Shown here: positions 8,301-12,734 of the stretch, piece by piece
How the letters are laid out: the number at the start of each line of letters is the position of its first letter
How positions within the stretch are numbered: position 1 is the stretch's first letter
Assembly: GCA_044866695.1 (NCBI GenBank)
Contig: JBIOUF010000103.1
Span: forward strand, 1 to 12,734
Direction of reading: 5' to 3'
Origin: JBIOUF01 sp044866695
GTDB lineage: Bacteria > Actinomycetota > Actinomycetes > Propionibacteriales > Nocardioidaceae
DNA length: 12,734 nucleotides
Program-made: the position numbers and the translations under genes
The notes under the pieces: generated by a model
Seen by the model: the letters and a program-made list of their open reading frames with translations, nothing else
Databases searched by the model: none
Told to the model about the DNA's origin: nothing

Positions 8301-9088
8301 AGCCCCTCGTAGCGCAGGTCGACGTCGTCGACGAGGACCGGCTCGCCGGCCATCAGCCTTTCCACCGGCCAGGGCTCGGCGGCGTCCAGCGGGAGCACCG
8401 CGGGGGCCACCGGGTGGTCGGTCTTGAACCCGCTGGTGGCGGCGAGCCGGGCCACCTCCGCACCGTCGGCGGCCGTCTCGACCAGGTAGGTGAGGGTCCA
8501 GGGCAGGGACTGGCTCTGCCGGTTGAGCGTCTCTCCGAGCGAGTGGAGCGTCTCCGCGACGGTCAGCGTGCCCGTGGTCTCCGCCCCGAGCTCGGTGAGC
8601 GCCCGGATCCGCCGCTGCGAGACCACCTCCTCGGTGACCTCGGTGACGACGCACAGCATGCCGACCGGGGTGCCCTCGTCGTCGGCCAGCGGGCTGTAGG
8701 AGAAGGTGTGGTAGGTCTCCTCGACGAACCCGCTGCGCTCGAGGAACAGCTGCAGCTTCTCGTCCCAGGTCGCCTCTCCGTGCCTGAGCACCCGCTCGAT
8801 CCGCGGGCCGATCTCCGGCCAGATCTCCGCCCACACCTCGCTGGCCGGCCGGCCCAGCGCCCACGGGTACTTGCGGCCCAAGGTGTCGCGTCGGTATGCC
8901 TCGTTGCAGAGGAAGGTCAGCTCGGGCCCCCACGCCATCCACATCGAGAACCTCGAGCCCAGCATCAGCCGGACCACGGTCTTCAGGCTCTGCGGCCAGG
9001 TGTCCGGGGTGCCGAGCGGCGTGGCGGCCCAGTCCACGCGCGAGAGGTCCGCGCCGACCTCGCCTCCCTGCCGGAACGCCTTGTCCAC
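5321..9088 (-). CDS. Hybrid histidine kinase / response regulator / SpoIIE-type PP2C phosphatase / RsbW-like kinase fusion
   Basis: This 1255-residue protein has no transmembrane segment and is probably a soluble stress-signal integrator. Domains in order: PAS of the WPQSLKTVVRLMLGSRFSMW type (about 25-160); GAF (about 165-325); HisKA with H353 in NVSHELRTPLT; HATPase_c with N472 in SNALKF, DTGVGIP (499-505) and GTGVGL (529-534); receiver (about 617-735) with D623/D624, acceptor D666 in VVTDVMMPRLDG, T696 and K718; a second PAS (about 757-870); a linker; SpoIIE/PP2C (about 890-1117) with D925 in GGDWYD, D943 in IGDVMGRG, D1061 in YTDGLVE and a DDD at 1106-1108; and an RsbW-like HATPase (about 1125-1243) with SELVTNAVRHG and GRGLRIVD. 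All signature residues look present except that the last domain has RDDRTEEP where a DxG box is usual. The GTG at 9088 follows GAGGA by nine bases. The next gene is the likely STAS substrate. It could instead act on a target encoded elsewhere. Confidence 0.95.
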   Translation of the reverse strand: MDKAFRQGGEVGADLSRVDWAATPLGTPDTWPQSLKTVVRLMLGSRFSMWMAWGPELTFLCNEAYRRDTLGRKYPWALGRPASEVWAEIWPEIGPRIERVLRHGEATWDEKLQLFLERSGFVEETYHTFSYSPLADDEGTPVGMLCVVTEVTEEVVSQRRIRALTELGAETTGTLTVAETLHSLGETLNRQSQSLPWTLTYLVETAADGAEVARLAATSGFKTDHPVAPAVLPLDAAEPWPVERLMAGEPVLVDDVDLRYEGLPTGAWPEPPKQAWVEPLRAQPPDRPMGFLVVGLNRFRPFDQGYRDLLHLVAGQVVAALTRALAFESAQERTRELERLDRAKTTFFTNVSHELRTPLTLLLGPAEDAVADTSQPLSPAQRDRLDLVLRNGRRLLKLVNTLLDFSRLESGQDAATYDATDLAAYTRELTGWFAEAAQRAGLSLTVGCETLPEEVYVDRDLWAKLVLNLLSNALKFTFAGGITVTLRDHDGRAELRVADTGVGIPTGDRADLFTRFFRVTDTEARSHEGTGVGLALVADVVALHDGTVEVESEPGRGSTFVVRLPYGRGHLPPDRVRAGTHPAEVGEQQTRGYLEEALQWLEETGERPDASPGDDRPRVLVVDDNRDMREYIADLLRRHYVVDTAVDGLDALDRVEAAVPDLVVTDVMMPRLDGFGLLEALHRSPDTTSVPVLMVTARAGEDGAAEGLEAGADDYLTKPFTSRELLARVRANLELDRARRTRSALELSQTRMHEAQRLAHVGSWEVDLVDGRVDVTAELLRILGIDQRRTDELGFPGILEVVHPEDRERVERALEAARGGGLGVVEARIVRPDGEERRIRAVAEALRDAGEVVGLVGSCQDVTEQVRAQRQLTEAQAAREVAAREHAIAEELQRSLLPRSSFDVEHLDVATYYAAGAEGTRVGGDWYDVVDLGAGRVAMVIGDVMGRGVRAAAVMGQLRSAIRAYSRLDLEPASMLQHLDGIVRDLGETQIVTCVYAVFDPSDQLLTVANAGHLPPLMRTPGRGVVRLPSPGGPPLGAGPTRFTDQRLQMVQGSTLVLYTDGLVERRGTDIDRSIDAVGRVVSGWTGSARGLPERLVARVLPQGSDDDVAILVAAMDVPGGREVLTERLPAEVSAPAAARALVVDRLVREGLAPATVQDVVLVVSELVTNAVRHGSPPIELQVRTSGDAVVVEVRDDRTEEPVLRAPRADDEWGRGLRIVDMLSERWGSRLGRWDKSVWSVVRAGSEGADGEPSV

Positions 9089-9265
9089 CGACCACCATCC
9101 TCGGCGCCTGAGCGCCCAGCGAACCCGGCCATCGCGCCCGCTGCTGGACGACGCTGGCAGTGTCGATTATGCCCGGCCGGGGTCCCGCGGGGAGCCCGCC
9201 GTTGGCCCTACTGTGAGCCTTCAGCATCGGGTGCAGCCCGTCGCCCGGCCCGAGGAGGACCCGTC
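9089..9265. promoter_or_regulatory. Divergent intergenic region between the kinase fusion and the DUF308 gene
   Basis: These 177 bases hold no gene and separate two divergent genes. On the minus strand CATAAT at 9171-9166 is a fair -10 hexamer for the kinase operon, about 78 bases before its GTG, and it overlaps GGGCAT, one base from a GGGTAT SigB-class -10. No clear -35 is visible at the usual spacing for either. On the plus strand TACTGT at 9209-9214 is a weak -10 candidate for the membrane-protein gene. A single region could control both genes, but nothing here proves it. Confidence 0.4.
9252..9258 (+). promoter_or_regulatory. Ribosome-binding site deciding the DUF308 gene start
   Basis: GAGGAGG lies seven bases upstream of the ATG at 9266. 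This matters because the same frame is open for more than 4 kb upstream, antisense to the kinase and trehalose genes. The site fixes the true start at the beginning of the membrane protein. Confidence 0.8.
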
Positions 9266-9835
9266 ATGCTCACCGACTGGCTCACCACCGGCTGGAAGAT
9301 CCTGCTGCTGCGCGGCGTCGTCGCGCTGGTGTTCGGCGTCGTCGCCATGGTCTGGCCGGTCACCACGGTGGTCGCCCTGGTCGTCCTGTGGGGCGTCTGG
9401 GCCCTCGTGGACGGGATCGGCGCCTTCGGCAACGCGTTCAGCTCCGGTCGCAGCGGCTGGGCGCGGGTCGGGTTCGGGCTGCTCGGCGTGGTCGCGGTGC
9501 TGGCCGCGCTCTACGCGTTCTTCCGCCCCGGCGCCACGGCCGTCGTGCTGACCTGGGTGCTCGGCATCTGGCTGCTGGCCCGTGGGGTCAGCGAGCTGGT
9601 CATCGCGCTCACCAAGTCCCCGCCGGCTCCCCGCTGGCTGATGCTGCTGGGCGCAGCGCTCGACGGCGTCCTCGGCATCCTGTTCGTGGCCAACCCCGGC
9701 CGGAGCGCCGTCGGCATCGCGGTCGTGCTCGGCATCTTCGCGGTCGCCTGGGGCGTGGTGTTCATCCTGCTCGCCTTCGCCGCGAGGAGGCTGGCCAAGG
9801 AGGTCCAGAGTCTCGAGGCCGCCCAGGAAGCCTGA
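9266..9835 (+). CDS. DUF308/HdeD-family six-helix membrane protein
   Basis: The 189-residue protein is almost entirely hydrophobic, with six predicted membrane helices at about residues 14-30, 35-52, 67-85, 91-113, 123-142 and 148-170. A short basic, probably cytoplasmic tail follows (ARRLAKEVQSLEAAQEA). The internal pattern is typical of the DUF308/HdeD family, in which pairs of helices repeat: WKILLLRGVVALVFGVVAMVWP, then LWGVWALVDGIGAF, then LGIWLLARGVSELVIAL and ALDGVLGILFVANP. Escherichia coli HdeD is linked to acid resistance at high cell density, but the biochemical function of the family is not established. The start at 9266 rests on a strong GAGGAGG and on the beginning of similarity. 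The gene diverges from the kinase-trehalose operon and converges on a small RsbW-like gene. A stress role fits the surroundings but is inference. Confidence 0.9.
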   Translation: MLTDWLTTGWKILLLRGVVALVFGVVAMVWPVTTVVALVVLWGVWALVDGIGAFGNAFSSGRSGWARVGFGLLGVVAVLAALYAFFRPGATAVVLTWVLGIWLLARGVSELVIALTKSPPAPRWLMLLGAALDGVLGILFVANPGRSAVGIAVVLGIFAVAWGVVFILLAFAARRLAKEVQSLEAAQEA

Positions 9836-9839
9836 CCTT

Positions 9840-9869
9840 CCCCGGGCCACCCGGCCGCCAGGACCGGGG
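9840..9869. terminator. Possible hairpin between convergent genes
   Basis: In the 49 bases between the convergent stops at 9835 and 9885, CCCCGG (9840-9845) can pair with CCGGGG (9864-9869). An alternative is CCCGG (9850-9854) with CCGGG (9864-9868) around a nine-base loop. There is no T tract, so this is at best a weak bidirectional terminator. Confidence 0.25.
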
Positions 9870-9884
9870 CCGACCAGCCGGCGG

Positions 9885-10298
9885 TCAGATCGCGAGGCGG
9901 GTGTGGACGGTGCTGTCGCCGCGGCGGTCCTCGATCCACCAGGTGTCGACGAGGGTGTCCACGATGGTCATCCCGCGGCCGGAGAGGGCGGAGGCGGGCG
10001 CGTCCACGGTGTGCGGGGTGGTGGTGGCGCCGCCGTCGGTCACCGAGATCAGCAGCTCGTCGCCGTCCAGGCACCAGTTCACCACCAGCGCCCCGTCGGG
10101 GAGCGGGCGGGCGTGCCGGACGGAGTTGGCGACCAGCTCCGACACCACGATGCGGGCGTCGTCGACCCGGTCGCCGCGCAGGCCGCGGTCCCCCATCCAC
10201 CGGCGCAGGGTGCTGCGGACCAGGGCGACCGAGGGTGCCGCGAACGGGACGCGCAAGGTCATCTCCTGGTTCTCGGCGCGCACGCGTCCGGCTCCCAC
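9885..10298 (-). CDS. Stand-alone RsbW-like anti-sigma factor / serine kinase (HATPase_c_2)
   Basis: This is a single-domain GHKL ATPase of about 137 residues, the normal size for RsbW/SpoIIAB-like proteins. Such proteins bind and block a sigma factor and phosphorylate a STAS antagonist. Visible motifs are the N box VVSELVANSVRHA (51-63, with E54 and N58), the G1 box SVTDGG (85-90, with D88), and GRGMTIVDTLVDTWW (107-121). The start is uncertain. GTG at 10298 has GAGG eight bases upstream, and GTG at 10283 has GGGAG eight bases upstream. ATG at 10262 sits at the edge of the conserved domain but directly abuts its GGAG. The gene is monocistronic by position, 106 bases after the phosphodiesterase, with a SigB-class promoter-like sequence ahead. 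No sigma factor gene is adjacent, so its partner is unknown. It might share the STAS protein at 4898-5251. Confidence 0.88.
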   Translation of the reverse strand: MGAGRVRAENQEMTLRVPFAAPSVALVRSTLRRWMGDRGLRGDRVDDARIVVSELVANSVRHARPLPDGALVVNWCLDGDELLISVTDGGATTTPHTVDAPASALSGRGMTIVDTLVDTWWIEDRRGDSTVHTRLAI

Positions 10299-10349
10299 GA
10301 CTGGCGCCTCGCCCCTTCACTCCGACGCGAAAACTTCCCGTGTGCGATC

Positions 10350-10374
10350 GTTCCCGCGACCACCCCACGCAAAC
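10350..10374 (-). promoter_or_regulatory. Candidate SigB/SigF-class promoter for the RsbW-like gene
   Basis: On the minus strand GTTT (10374-10371) is followed after 15 bases by GGGAAC (10355-10350). The actinobacterial general-stress sigma consensus is roughly GTTT, 14-17 bases, then GGGTAC or GGGTAT, so this matches with one mismatch in the -10. Transcription would start near 10341, leaving a leader of about 43 bases. Such short motifs can arise by chance in GC-rich DNA. Confidence 0.4.
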
Positions 10375-10379
10375 TCTGG

Positions 10380-10403
10380 AAAGGCGGGCCCGGGGGCCCG
10401 GGC
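10380..10403 (-). terminator. Possible terminator after the phosphodiesterase gene
   Basis: One base after the stop codon, GCCCGG (10403-10398) can pair with CCGGGC (10393-10388) around a four-base loop. Five bases later comes TTT (10382-10380). The stem is perfect and entirely G-C, but the T run is short. It sits between the phosphodiesterase gene and the promoter candidate of the next gene. Confidence 0.4.
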
Positions 10404-10404
10404 G

Positions 10405-11208
10405 TCACCGGCGAAGCCGGGCCAGAGCCCGCGCGGGAGCGTCGGTGATCAACGCCTCGACCCCGAGGTCGACACAGAGATCGATGTCCTCATCGGTGTT
10501 GACCGTCCAGACGTGCAGACGCCGGCCGGCGCGTCGTAGTCTACGCCCGATCCTGGGGTGCTCGCGGAGCAGCTCGATCGCCGGGCCCGCCACCCATCCC
10601 GGCGCCAGCGCGGCGGTCATCATCTGCCATGAGTACGGCCGGTGGAACAGCAGCACCAGCTCGAGGTCGGGTGCGAGCCGCTGGACCCGGGTGAGCGCCA
10701 CCGAGGAGAAGCTCATCACCCGGGCCGGTGAGCCCCCGCCCAGCCAGCCGAACTCCCCGAGCAGCTCGACCAGCCGGCGCTCCACGAGCCCGGCATAGCG
10801 GGTCGGGTGCTTGGTCTCGATGAGCAGGTCGACCGGTCGGTCGTAGTCCCGGACCGTCTCGCACAGCCGGCGCAGCGTGAGCACGCGCCTGCCGGCCTCC
10901 TCCACGTCGGGCGCCTCGTCGTCCAGCTCCGCCCACGGGAAGCGGGAGGCGGCCAGGTCGAGGGAGTCCAGCTCGGCCAGCGTCATGGTGGAGACCAGCC
11001 CGTGGTGGTCGGCGACGCGGTCCAGCGTGCGGTCGTGGACGCAGACCAGATGGCCGTCCGCGGACAGCCGCACGTCGCACTCGAGCCCGTCGACGCCGGT
11101 CTCGAGCGCGGTGCGGTAGGCGAGCAGGGTGTGCTCCGGGTTGGTCTCCGTAGCCCCCCGGTGGGAGACCACCCGCGGTCGGGACGCCGAGGCGTGCATG
11201 GCGACCAT
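10405..11208 (-). CDS. Glycerophosphodiester phosphodiesterase (GDPD family, UgpQ-like)
   Basis: This enzyme hydrolyses glycerophosphodiesters to glycerol 3-phosphate and an alcohol. It has no signal peptide and is probably cytoplasmic. The 267 residues hold the family motifs in order: VVSHRGATETNPEHT (13-27, catalytic H16), GLECDVRLSADGHLVCVHD (41-59, metal ligands E43 and D45, catalytic H58), LLIETK (128-133, E131), and the late HVWTVN (232-237) and ALITDAP (252-258). PEHT replaces the commoner PENT. The ATG at 11208 is chosen because similarity begins just after it. The frame runs open further upstream to 11526, across the start of the divergent peptidase gene, which argues against a longer protein. 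A second ATG at 11199 is possible. Neither has a clear Shine-Dalgarno sequence. The gene is divergent from the secreted peptidase and has no obvious tie to the stress genes. Confidence 0.92.
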   Translation of the reverse strand: MVAMHASASRPRVVSHRGATETNPEHTLLAYRTALETGVDGLECDVRLSADGHLVCVHDRTLDRVADHHGLVSTMTLAELDSLDLAASRFPWAELDDEAPDVEEAGRRVLTLRRLCETVRDYDRPVDLLIETKHPTRYAGLVERRLVELLGEFGWLGGGSPARVMSFSSVALTRVQRLAPDLELVLLFHRPYSWQMMTAALAPGWVAGPAIELLREHPRIGRRLRRAGRRLHVWTVNTDEDIDLCVDLGVEALITDAPARALARLRR

Positions 11209-11326
11209 CGTCGCAGCGCCCGCCCGCCGACGGGCTTTGCGCGTATCAGCGGGTCGCGGCTCCCGCTCCTTCCCGACACAGCCTGGACCAGACGGGTCCG
11301 GGGGGAGACCCATCAGGAGACCGACC
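11209..11326. promoter_or_regulatory. Divergent promoter region of the phosphodiesterase and peptidase genes, with overlapping leader hairpins
   Basis: These 118 bases contain no gene. GCCCG (11222-11226) pairs with CGGGC (11231-11235) and is followed by TTT on the plus strand. Close to the peptidase start two hairpins share one arm: GGACC (11285-11289) with GGTCC (11295-11299), and GGGTC (11294-11298) with GACCC (11307-11311). They cannot form together, and the second ends three bases before the ribosome-binding site. No convincing -35/-10 pair is seen on either strand. GTATCA (plus, near 11242) and GATACG (minus) are weak candidates only. Confidence 0.35.
11315..11320 (+). promoter_or_regulatory. 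Ribosome-binding site deciding the peptidase start
   Basis: AGGAGA lies six bases upstream of the ATG at 11327. The frame is open back to 11129, but this site and the signal peptide that begins at MHIRSLTRRW fix the start here. Confidence 0.8.
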
Positions 11327-12496
11327 ATGCACATCCGCTCACTCACCCGTCGATGGCTCGCCGCCGCGGCCGTCGTGACGGCCGCAGCATCAGCCGTGGC
11401 GATCCCGGCCAGCGCGCAGGCGGCCCCCGGCGGCGGGCTCGCCGGCTCGGCCCCGGGCAACGCCCGGGGCACCTCCGCGGTCACGGCGCAGGCCCTCGCG
11501 GCCGGCAAGGCGGCGTACGGCGCCAAGGCGACCGACGACCAGGCGATCGCCGCCTACTGGACGCCCGAGCGGATGGCCGCGGCCACGCCTGCGGACAGCG
11601 CCAAGCGGCTGCAGAAGGCCGCGCGGGCGTGGCGGGCCGAGCAGGTCAGGGACCGCAAGGCCGGGAAGAAGCCGGTGGCCAACAACGGCCCGCGTCGCCG
11701 GATCGCCGGCACCACGGGGGAGCTGGCGAAGCAGGGCTCGGCGGCGGCCGGCGTCGGTGCCGCCGCTCTCGCCGCTCGTGCGGGCGGGTTCGTCTACAAC
11801 CCGAACTTCCCCTACTACACGCCCGCCGCGTACACGCAGGGGAAGGTGTTCTTCAGCATGGGCGGGGGCAACTACGTGTGCTCGGGCACCATCGTGAACT
11901 CCGAGGGCAAGGACCAGGTGTGGACCGCCGGCCACTGCGTGCACGGAGGTAGCGGCGGCCAGTGGGCGTCGAACTGGGCGTTCGTCCCGGCCTACGACGA
12001 CGACCTGGCCAACCCGCGCCCGTACGGCACCTGGACGGCGTCGTACCTGACCTCGCGCACCGCCTGGACGAACAGCTCGGACTTCTCCCAGGACATGGGT
12101 GTCGCGGTGATGAACACCAACTTCGGCGGCTGGCACATCGTCGACTACTTCGGCGGCCAGGGCCTCACCGTCAACCGGGGCAAGTCCGGGGTCTGGGAGA
12201 ACGCCTTCGGCTACACCTCCTACGGCACCGCCGACGGCGGCAACCTGCTCGCCTGCTACGGCTACACCTCCCCGGAGTGGGACGCCTGGATCGTGTGGAG
12301 CCAGACCGTGCAGATCCCCTGCGGCCTCAACCGCGGTGCCTCCGGCGGCGCGTGGCTGTGGGCCTGGAACGGCAGCTGGGGCTACCTCAACGGCGTGAAC
12401 AGCCGGGTGGACTCCTACGCCAGCCCGACCGTCGTCCGCTCGGCGTACTTCGACGACGACGCGTGGAGCCTGTACGACTACACCCGCTACGCCTGA
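11327..12496 (+). CDS. Secreted trypsin-like serine peptidase (S1 type) with propeptide
   Basis: This is an exported endopeptidase of 389 residues. A signal peptide covers about residues 1-32: two arginines (RR at 8-9), a hydrophobic stretch AAAAVVTAAASAVAI, and cleavage probably after ASA or AQA. An Ala/Lys/Arg-rich propeptide follows to about residue 150. The peptidase domain carries a readable catalytic triad: H203 in TAGHCVHGG, D256 in DFSQDMGVAVM, and S339 in RGASGGAW. C185 (YVCSGTIV) and C204 are placed to form the disulfide that brackets the active-site histidine in chymotrypsin-like enzymes, and C310-C332 is a likely second one. The serine motif is GASGGAW rather than the standard GDSGGP, as in several actinobacterial secreted trypsin-like proteins. 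The Asp assignment is less certain than His and Ser. Substrate is unknown. The gene stands alone, divergent from the phosphodiesterase and followed by repeats. Confidence 0.92.
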   Translation: MHIRSLTRRWLAAAAVVTAAASAVAIPASAQAAPGGGLAGSAPGNARGTSAVTAQALAAGKAAYGAKATDDQAIAAYWTPERMAAATPADSAKRLQKAARAWRAEQVRDRKAGKKPVANNGPRRRIAGTTGELAKQGSAAAGVGAAALAARAGGFVYNPNFPYYTPAAYTQGKVFFSMGGGNYVCSGTIVNSEGKDQVWTAGHCVHGGSGGQWASNWAFVPAYDDDLANPRPYGTWTASYLTSRTAWTNSSDFSQDMGVAVMNTNFGGWHIVDYFGGQGLTVNRGKSGVWENAFGYTSYGTADGGNLLACYGYTSPEWDAWIVWSQTVQIPCGLNRGASGGAWLWAWNGSWGYLNGVNSRVDSYASPTVVRSAYFDDDAWSLYDYTRYA

Positions 12497-12521
12497 CCGG
12501 CGGGAGGGTGCCCGGGGCGCC

Positions 12522-12614
12522 GGTGGTTTCGAGACGCTCGCAAGCTCGCTCCTCAACCACCGGTCCTCTCGCTGGTTGAGGAGCCGGAGCGCTAGCGGAG
12601 GCGTCTCGAAACCA
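12522..12614. repeat. Paired inverted-repeat element, copy 1
   Basis: The left arm (12522-12561) starts GGTGGTTTCGAGACGC and ends CTCCTCAACCACC. After a spacer of about ten bases, the right arm (12572-12614) starts CTGGTTGAGGAGCC and ends GGCGTCTCGAAACCA. The arms are imperfect reverse complements, so the whole unit can fold into a long hairpin. Each arm is also flanked by related ends (TGGTTGAGGAG and CGTCTCGAAACCA), as in REP/BIME-like palindromic units. It starts 25 bases after the peptidase stop. It resembles repeats I recall as abundant in Nocardioides genomes. Confidence 0.88.
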
Positions 12615-12641
12615 GGGGCACCGTGACGCAGTCCCAGCCAC

Positions 12642-12734
12642 GGTGGTTTCGAGACGGCCTCGCAGGCTCGGCCTCCTCGACCACCGATGGTTCCCGCTGG
12701 TTGAGGAGCCGGAGCGCTAGCGGAGGCGTCTCGA
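12642..12734. repeat. Paired inverted-repeat element, copy 2 (cut by window edge)
   Basis: This is a second copy 27 bases after the first, in the same orientation. Its left arm (12642-12685) is four bases longer, with an expanded GGCCTCGCAGGCTCGGCC centre and CTCGACCACC at its end. Its right arm (12697 onward) is identical to copy 1: the 40 bases 12695-12734 match 12570-12609 exactly. The window stops before the final AACCA. No transposase gene is visible in the window. Confidence 0.87.

Noticed and set aside
6918..9227. A 769-codon frame overlapping the kinase fusion on the same strand
   Set aside because: It is the +1 frame of the same DNA, with Arg/Gly/Ala-rich translation. The kinase frame shows full domain signatures throughout.
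4769..9835. A 1688-codon plus-strand open frame
   Set aside because: It runs antisense to the kinase fusion and STAS gene and ends in the real DUF308 gene. The upstream part is low-complexity Arg/Gly/Val/His/Gln-rich translation typical of the reverse strand of GC-rich genes. Only 9266-9835, with its own ribosome-binding site, is real.
10335..10355. SigR/SigH-type promoter reading GGAAC ... GTT
   Set aside because: The spacing is 15 bases, whereas the class needs about 18. The GTTT-15-GGGAAC reading of the same region fits better.
11129..11326. Extension of the peptidase upstream of 11327
   Set aside because: It would overlap the divergent phosphodiesterase start and put the signal peptide in the middle of the protein. 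A good ribosome-binding site precedes 11327.
12522..12734. CRISPR array
   Set aside because: There are only two units, each an inverted pair with arms of about 40 bases and short internal spacers of 10-11 bases. No regular direct repeat-spacer pattern or cas gene is present.

Overview
This is a very GC-rich stretch of actinobacterial chromosome. Codon third positions are almost all G or C, starts are ATG or GTG, and genes are tightly packed. The gene content points to a high-GC actinomycete: glycogen-to-trehalose enzymes, RsbW/SpoIIE/STAS partner-switching proteins and a secreted trypsin-like protease. The paired repeats at the right end, with arms reading TGGTTGAGGAG and CGTCTCGAAACCA, resemble dispersed repeats I associate with Nocardioides and relatives. 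That placement is an inference.

Positions 1-9088 are one minus-strand run of five genes, read from right to left. First is a 1255-residue multidomain signalling protein: PAS, GAF, HisKA, HATPase, receiver, PAS, PP2C/SpoIIE phosphatase, then an RsbW-type ATPase. Next come a 117-residue STAS anti-sigma-antagonist, treY, treZ, and the first third of glgX, which is cut by the left edge. Gaps are 69, 33, -4 and 49 bases, with no convincing terminator between them. The enzymes form the TreYZ route: GlgX debranches glycogen, TreY turns the reducing end of the chain into a trehalosyl unit, and TreZ releases free trehalose. The likeliest reading is that a stress-signalling module is co-transcribed with the synthesis of a stress protectant. 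This is the most interesting feature of the window.

Positions 9089-9265 are a divergent promoter region. To its right, on the plus strand, is a DUF308/HdeD-type six-helix membrane protein (9266-9835). It converges on a small stand-alone RsbW-like kinase on the minus strand (9885-10298), which is preceded by a sequence resembling a SigB/SigF-class promoter. A minus-strand cytoplasmic glycerophosphodiester phosphodiesterase follows (10405-11208). Divergent from that is a secreted S1-type serine peptidase with a signal peptide and propeptide (11327-12496). The window ends in two tandem copies of a long inverted-repeat element.

The window holds two RsbW-like kinase domains, one PP2C phosphatase and one STAS protein, but no sigma factor, so the sigma factor or other target they control must lie elsewhere. 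I saw no tRNA, rRNA, CRISPR array or transposase gene.
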